A DNA stretch of 64,000 nucleotides from Hermatobates lingyangjiaoensis (Eukaryota > Arthropoda > Insecta > Hemiptera > Hermatobatidae). The position numbers were made by a program, and so were the translations under genes. Positions 59,391-64,000 of the stretch are shown here, piece after piece; the first letter of the stretch is position 1, and each line of letters starts with the position of its first letter. A model generated the notes under the pieces. The model had not been told where the DNA came from. It worked only from the letters and a program-made list of their open reading frames with translations, and searched no databases. The stretch lies in assembly GCA_026182355.1 (NCBI GenBank), contig JAPFBL010000572.1, positions 1 through 64,000 of the forward strand, written 5' to 3'.

Positions 59391-59830
59391 GTATATTTGG
59401 GGAACATTCCCTCATTTATACATGTGAGATTAAATTTTCTGCCTACTTTTGTCTTGATCAGTTTTTTTAAATTTCTTTTCCAAATCTCGTATTAGTCCTT
59501 TAAATTCTCCAGTAAATAGGTATATTAACTCACCATATGATCTTATGTCCATTTTGGACAGAAATTCTAAACTCGGCTTCAAACGCTGATAACGACGGGC
59601 TGTAGTTCAAACAGTGTAACCAACTTTTGGAGAGAGGGGAGACAAAGAAGTAAAGGAATAAAAGGCAAATAAAGATTGTAATTAAATTTAAAAGAAAATG
59701 GACAGAAAATTATATGATGAGTTAATATACCTATTTCCTGGAGAATTTAAAGGACTAATTCGAGATGTGGAAAAGAAATCCAAAAAACTGATCAAGACAA
59801 AAGTAGGCAAACAATTTAATCTCATATATA
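59360..59830. repeat. inverted pair with a PLE-like coding remnant
   Basis: Arms of about 135 bp (about 59420-59563 and 59696-59825) are inverted around a 130-bp centre; (TA)n lies outside. The right arm, plus frame from 59699, reads MDRKLYDELIYLFPGEFKGL then IRDVEKKSKKLIKTKVGK. The basic, helical character suits the N-terminal region of a PLE protein, upstream of the RT, but this is inference. The neighbouring family D pair makes a common origin likely. Confidence 0.6.
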
Positions 59831-59849
59831 TTCAAATATATATATATAG

Positions 59850-60100
59850 TGCAATATAGACAGAGAAACATAGAGAAATCAAAAGAACACACTTACAGTC
59901 TCTAATTTTCGGTTTGAACCGTCTTCAGGAGAGATAAGAGAGGGAAACCAAGCGCACTGGTTCAGAGACGGTTGGAGACCCAACGGTTGGAGTGCGCTTG
60001 GTTTCCCTCTCTTATCTCTCCTGAAGACGGTTCAAACCGAAAATTAGAGCCTGTAAGTGTGTTCTTTTGATTTCTCTATGTTTCTCTGTCCATATTGAAC
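59850..60100. repeat. head-to-head hammerhead-like repeat, family D
   Basis: Arms of about 105 bp (59855-59961 and 59990-60095) are almost exact complements, with outer word CAGAGAAACATAGAGAAATC and inner AAACCAAGCGCACT. Both arms hold an intact motif. The centre is GC-richer (GAGACGGTTGGAGACCC). Short (TA)n flanks it on the left. Confidence 0.85.
60018..60049 (+). ncRNA. hammerhead-ribozyme-like motif, family D
   Basis: CTC, core CTGAAGA (60021-60027), one C, stem II GGTT-CA-AACC, GAAA (60039-60042), palindromic stem III AATT, A as cleavage residue, then GAG pairing with CTC. The mirror copy lies on the minus strand in the left arm. Confidence 0.55.
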
Positions 60101-60159
60101 TATATTTGTCCGTTTTGGATCGTATTTCCAACGAAAAAGTATATATATATATATATATA

Positions 60160-60325
60160 CTTTAACACAGAGAGAGGAACACAGAAAGACACTACAGAAC
60201 TCACTTCGATATTTCGACATCCGTCGTCATCGGGAAAAATGACGACTTCCCGATGACGACGGATGTCGAAATATCGAAGTGAGTTTTGTAGTGTCTTTCT
60301 GTGTTCTTTTCTCTGTGTTAAAGTG
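60160..60325. repeat. head-to-head repeat, B-like family with core change
   Basis: Arms of about 75 bp (ACACAGAAAGACACTACAGA and complement) contain CCGATGA, C, GAC/GTC, GAAA, ATAT, C. Both arms carry the same U-to-C change in the core (CCGATGA for CTGATGA), so the change predates arm formation or was copied between arms. (TA)n lies on the left (60140-60159) and shortly to the right. Confidence 0.75.
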
Positions 60326-60360
60326 TTTATTGTCCACACGGACCTTTCATTTTATTCGAA

Positions 60361-60399
<39 letters not shown>

Positions 60400-60560
60400 C
60401 AAAATTCAAGAAGAGTAACACACAGGGTATGGAAACATACTTGCAGACTCAAATTTTTGGGTATTCCGTCTTCAGGAGAAAAGAGGAAGGGAGACCAAGC
60501 ACGATGTAGACGCAACGGCATATAAATGAATGTCTCTCCAGAAGCTCTTAGGGTGACATG
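60361..60560 (-). repeat. (TA)n and single terminal fragment
   Basis: (TA)n at 60362-60395 is followed by CAAAATTCAAGAAGAGTAAC, then on the minus strand CTGAAGA, C, GGA, and a changed GAAA block (CAAAAATTTGAG). Its outer part GGAAGGGAGACCAAGCACG resembles family D. A likely degraded partner is at 57700-57870. Confidence 0.55.
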
Positions 60561-61795
60561 TGAGTTTGAATCGGGGATTGTTTGAGAATTTGTACCTTGA
60601 AGCAATCATTAAAACGGAGGTCATGGGAATATATGTTTATCGATTAAAAATTATTCAACACTTTATAACTACAATATGTCTTTTTATTCATGAATACTAC
60701 GGATATAATGTGTATGATATTATTTATCTAGTATCAACACGTTTAATATTGCAATAATTAATACATTATTTATTGAAGCATTGAATAGCAAATACAATTA
60801 TTATTAATAAACTATTAGCTTTTCTGAAATTTAAGAGAGAGTTTTTTAACTAGTTTTTTTTAGCACAGTGAGAAAGAAAATCAGAATGAAGGGGAATATG
60901 GAAGATGAAAGGAATACTGCAATTGAACGCTGGCATCACAAAGGTACTTCCGTTCAGTTTGTTAGAGCTGTCTCCAGGAAGATTTTTTTTCCCCTTCAGG
61001 AAGAACCAACCAATAAGAAAACTCCACTTCGATATTAAATATCTTAGGTCACCCTCAGGCAGTCTGTGTCAGTAAAATTAGTAGCCTTATCTATCAAAAG
61101 GAGAAAACGTAATTGCAGTTTGATCTTCGATATCATATATATTAAAGAAGATAGTGGTTTATCAATATATCAATTTAGTATAAATTATTGTAACTTACAA
61201 AAATCCGTTATCAGAAGGTTTTCAACTAAGTTGAGTAATATTAGTTTTAGCAGCTCTGGCTTTTCACTGACGTATTACACTCTCTGGTTTATCAATCTTG
61301 ATTAAAAACTAATTAAAATAAAGCTATTCTAGGAGACATTCCTGGATGGTGCCTGTTAGATATCAAACTCTTCGACTACCTATGCTCAAAAAAAAATCAT
61401 CAAAAATCATGACAATGAAAAGGTCATGCTGAACGTGCAGTTGGTTAAACTAAAAACGTTTTGACTATTTGGGAGTCACATCTTCCCAAAAAGTCAAATT
61501 TAAATATATCACCAAATAGTTCACATTTTCAAATTTAAATGTGACTTTACACTTCACTTAAACATACCACCCTAACCACCAATGGTTATGTGAACAAAAT
61601 CACTAATATAAAAAGTATTATAAGTAGTCACATATAGTTAATTAGCTATATACTCCAATCGGTCATATATATAATCAGTAATTTGTATGTAATGAGTAAG
61701 ATATAATTAAACTGTAAATCATTTGTAATCACTTTTATATAAGTAAATAGTGTTAAAGTTATCAGATATAGATGAGTAATGAGTCACATTTTAGT
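60561..61795. other. AT-rich non-coding stretch
   Basis: No gene is visible. Confidence 0.55.
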
Positions 61796-61797
61796 AG

Positions 61798-62127
61798 TTT
61801 AGGTTAGGTTAGGTTGCAGTGGTAGTCCCACAAGGGAACACAAGTGGGCCGAGCATTGGCCAATTATGATACCACACAATGAAGATTGATTCTACAGTGG
61901 GAGTCCTAAATTTTGCCCAACTCAAGTGTATTTAGAGTAGGGATCTTTAACGAGTACCTGACATCGTACAGGCTCGGGACCGACAGTTTAACGTCCTTCT
62001 CCGAGAGACGACGCACTCAGATTTATTCACCTCCCGCATGAATAAATCGAGTACCATGTGGGGATCGAACCGCGGTCCTATCAGTTCAGAGGAGAGTGCG
62101 TTAACCACTGAGCTACCTGGCCCCTCA
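61798..62127 (-). repeat. tRNA-headed SINE, tail type 2, complete
   Basis: Read on the minus strand: GGCCAGGTAGCTCAGTGG (A box), CGCGGTTCGATCCCC (B box), body, then CCAATGCTCGGCCCACTTG, TTGTGGGACTACCACTGC and AACCTAACCTAACCTAA. The last 17 bases are three CCTAA units, which equal the insect telomere repeat. This is the best example of the type 2 tail. Confidence 0.9.
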
Positions 62128-62129
62128 CA

Positions 62130-62695
62130 TTTTAGTAACCTCTAATATAATCAGTCATAATTAAATAATCAGTTAGATACTAGCTATAAAATAATAAATT
62201 CATAATTAAATAACTTGCATTATCAATATTATGTGAAAAGTATTATATCAATATCAAACTAAAAACAATCCCAAGTATTTAGTCTAATGACTCAGAATAT
62301 GGTGATGTATTTCCCATTGAATGCTTTCTGACAATGTATTGGACAACTTTTTCAATCTATCTACAGTTTTATTGGACTTGAAGTTGACCATATTAGAGAA
62401 GAGCAATTTATATATAAATATATATTCATTTAATTGTTTAATCATTTCAAAAAACGTCCTGAAAATTTCAAAGTTTCACTGTAAATCCCCTTTATTGTAA
62501 TTTATGAATATTGAAACTTATTAAAATGAGTTTTCTATAGGCTAATTGTGAGTTCGGTTGGTTCAGTATGATGCATCTTATTCAAATGAAGTCATAAAAA
62601 AGCCATCTATATAGCTAGATAGTCTTGTGATTCCATTAATTGTTAAGAATTCAGACACATATATTAAGGAAATATGTAGGCTTTATTAGTAAGTA
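62130..62695. other. AT-rich non-coding stretch
   Basis: No gene is visible. Confidence 0.55.
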
Positions 62696-62699
62696 TAAA

Positions 62700-63030
62700 C
62701 TAGTATCAATAATCAAACTGCAATAAGAAATGGGAAAAAAAGACTGCAATTTTTCAACCGTAACAAGTGATCTTCTCCAGTCAAAACCCAACTGAGACAC
62801 CAGATGGAGAAACATCATGGTGTGGGGTTCAGAGGAGTCGGACTCTCCTCCGCTCCCTCCCACTCCTCTCAACCCTTCACCATGGTGTTCCTCCATCTGG
62901 TGTTTCAGAGGGGTTTTGACTCTGAACAAGACCACTAGTTACGGTTGAATGATCGTAGTCTTTTTTTTACCATTTCATATTGTGGTTTGATCATTGATTG
63001 TTATTTCGCATGTTTATGTGAAATGTTGTT
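62700..63030. repeat. head-to-head repeat, family A copy 8, with extended centre
   Basis: The family A arms surround a longer centre with its own inverted words (ACCAGATGGAGAAACATCAT and GTGTTCCTCCATCTGGTG). The left core is damaged (CTGGAGA), and the right has CTGAACA. The centre (62790-62905) is GC-richer than anything nearby. Confidence 0.75.
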
Positions 63031-63042
63031 ATATATTTGTAT

Positions 63043-63255
63043 GAATCAATGATCAAACCACAATAAGAAATGGGAAAACAAGACTAAGATCTTTCAACCG
63101 TAACAAGCGGTCTTCGTCAGAGTCAAAAACCCAACTGATGGGTTTTTGACTCTGACGAAGACCGCTTGTTACGGTTGAAAGATCTTAGTCTTGTTTTCCC
63201 ATTTCTTATTGTGGTTTGATCATTGATTGTTATTTCACGTGTTTATGTGAAAGCT
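63043..63255. repeat. head-to-head hammerhead-like repeat, family A copy 9, intact
   Basis: The arms are exact complements over about 90 bp around a centre of a few bases (CCAACTGATGGG). Both motif copies are intact (minus 63082-63124, plus 63148-63190). It ends TTTCACGTGTTTATGTGAAA. It lies directly beside copy 8, making a tandem pair of pairs. Confidence 0.9.
63148..63190 (+). ncRNA. hammerhead-ribozyme-like motif, family A
   Basis: GACT (63148-63151), core CTGACGA (63152-63158), one A, stem II GACCG/CGGTT with a 7-base loop, GAAA (63177-63180), stem III palindrome AGATCT (63180-63185), U as cleavage residue, AGTC (63187-63190) pairing with GACT. This is the cleanest family A copy. AGATCT cannot close as a hairpin by itself, so two molecules would be needed. 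Confidence 0.55.
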
Positions 63256-63640
63256 TTTTATTTGTATGAATATTAAAAGAAGATACGTATCGAAAAGATT
63301 GATGTAAAATACCTTTTTAGTAATGTATCTGTTCCCCACATTTTAACTTTCCTTCAAAACATATGTAATGCAGTTATTTAAATTATGTATGATTGATATC
63401 CATTTTAAATTAGAAAAAAAATACCAAACAAATATTGACCATCTGATGGGTAATCGCATATGAGAGTAATTTAGTCATGGTATGTTCTGAAACTAAAATG
63501 ATAATTTCGACTCTACACAATCAAGTTAAACGATGTACTAGGTGACTTTGCCAAATCTATGAATAAATTACTTTCCTTTTCAATACAATTACACTCATTT
63601 GTATTAACTGCTCGGTTAACAATGAAAAAGTAAATTGTAA

Positions 63641-63695
63641 ATTACCTATTTAGGTAATTTAAATATTAGCTATTTAAATTACCTAAATAGGTAAT
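63641..63695. repeat. perfect 25-bp inverted repeat
   Basis: ATTACCTATTTAGGTAATTT plus AAATA, a 5-base loop TTAGC, then the exact complement. Each arm also holds its own palindrome (ATTACC/GGTAAT). No transposon or gene is attached; it could extrude as a cruciform. Confidence 0.9.
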
Positions 63696-63699
63696 GTTA

Positions 63700-64000
63700 A
63701 TGCTAAATTCTTCCAACTTATTGTGTACAAAAAAAAAGCCATCAATATCTCTGTTTGTATTAACATTTATTTGTTCATTGCAAAAATGTTATAATATATT
63801 TTTTGACTCTATAATTAACTGGCTACGCAAATAAATATAATATTCAACCACATTAAAAAACTAGTTTTGAAAAATTTAAAATAAATTAATTTTTCGTTGG
63901 CATATATTACAGTTGAAAATCTGTTTAAAAACATTATTACAAAAATAAAAATAAAAACAATTATGACCATAAAAACTCAATTTAGTATAAAATTTCAATT
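63700..64000. other. AT-rich non-coding stretch
   Basis: No gene or element is visible before the window ends. Confidence 0.55.

Overview
This is eukaryotic, AT-rich, almost entirely non-coding DNA dominated by transposable elements. It most probably comes from an arthropod, likely an insect. Four things point that way: one well-supported exon of a Dpr-type immunoglobulin cell-surface protein at 40137-40344; mariner/Tc1, Helitron and Penelope-like elements (PLEs); tRNA-headed SINEs whose tails carry the insect-type telomere motif TTAGG/CCTAA; and large intron-like spaces with (AT)n, (GT)n and (GA)n microsatellites. There are no bacterial operons, and most open frames of 60-120 codons are chance frames in AT-rich sequence or transposon debris.

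Layout. 0-8 kb holds SINE copies and two hairpin-forming inverted repeats (4731-4950, 5694-6031). 8022-8225 is a possible terminal exon on the minus strand. 11.8-13.9 kb holds two more inverted-repeat elements and a mariner whose two 365-bp arms mirror each other. 15-18 kb has a low-confidence exon-like frame, another inverted repeat, a SINE and a PLE remnant. 20.2 kb is an RNase H remnant of a LINE. 22.1 kb is a good SINE. 24.8-29.1 kb is a cluster of PLE terminal-repeat fragments next to (TA)n, plus a mariner stub. 29.2-31.65 kb is a broken Helitron with a Pif1-helicase remnant, followed by two apparently identical 469-bp tandem units ending in a Helitron-like hairpin and CTAG. 34.68-38.95 kb is the largest coding block: two PLE copies (reverse transcriptase plus GIY-YIG endonuclease) head to head, cut at the same 5' point. 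40.1 kb is the Dpr exon, with a 0.58-kb long-TIR transposon in the following intron. 45.5-47.1 kb has more hammerhead-like repeats and a deleted mariner. 53-63 kb has SINEs and a second dense series of inverted repeats.

The main unifying signal is a set of short elements, often head-to-head inverted pairs beside (TA)n. They contain a shared RNA-like motif: CTGANGA, one extra base, a perfect short stem II, GAAA, a tiny self-complementary stem III, then the closing strand of stem I. This is type I hammerhead ribozyme geometry, as known from PLE terminal repeats. At least eight sequence families are present. Their stem III sequences differ (ATAT, AATT, ACGT, ACGCGT, AGATCT) but all are palindromes, which suggests ribozymes that work as dimers. 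The family attached to the intact PLE reading frames has lost the CTGANGA core while keeping the stems.
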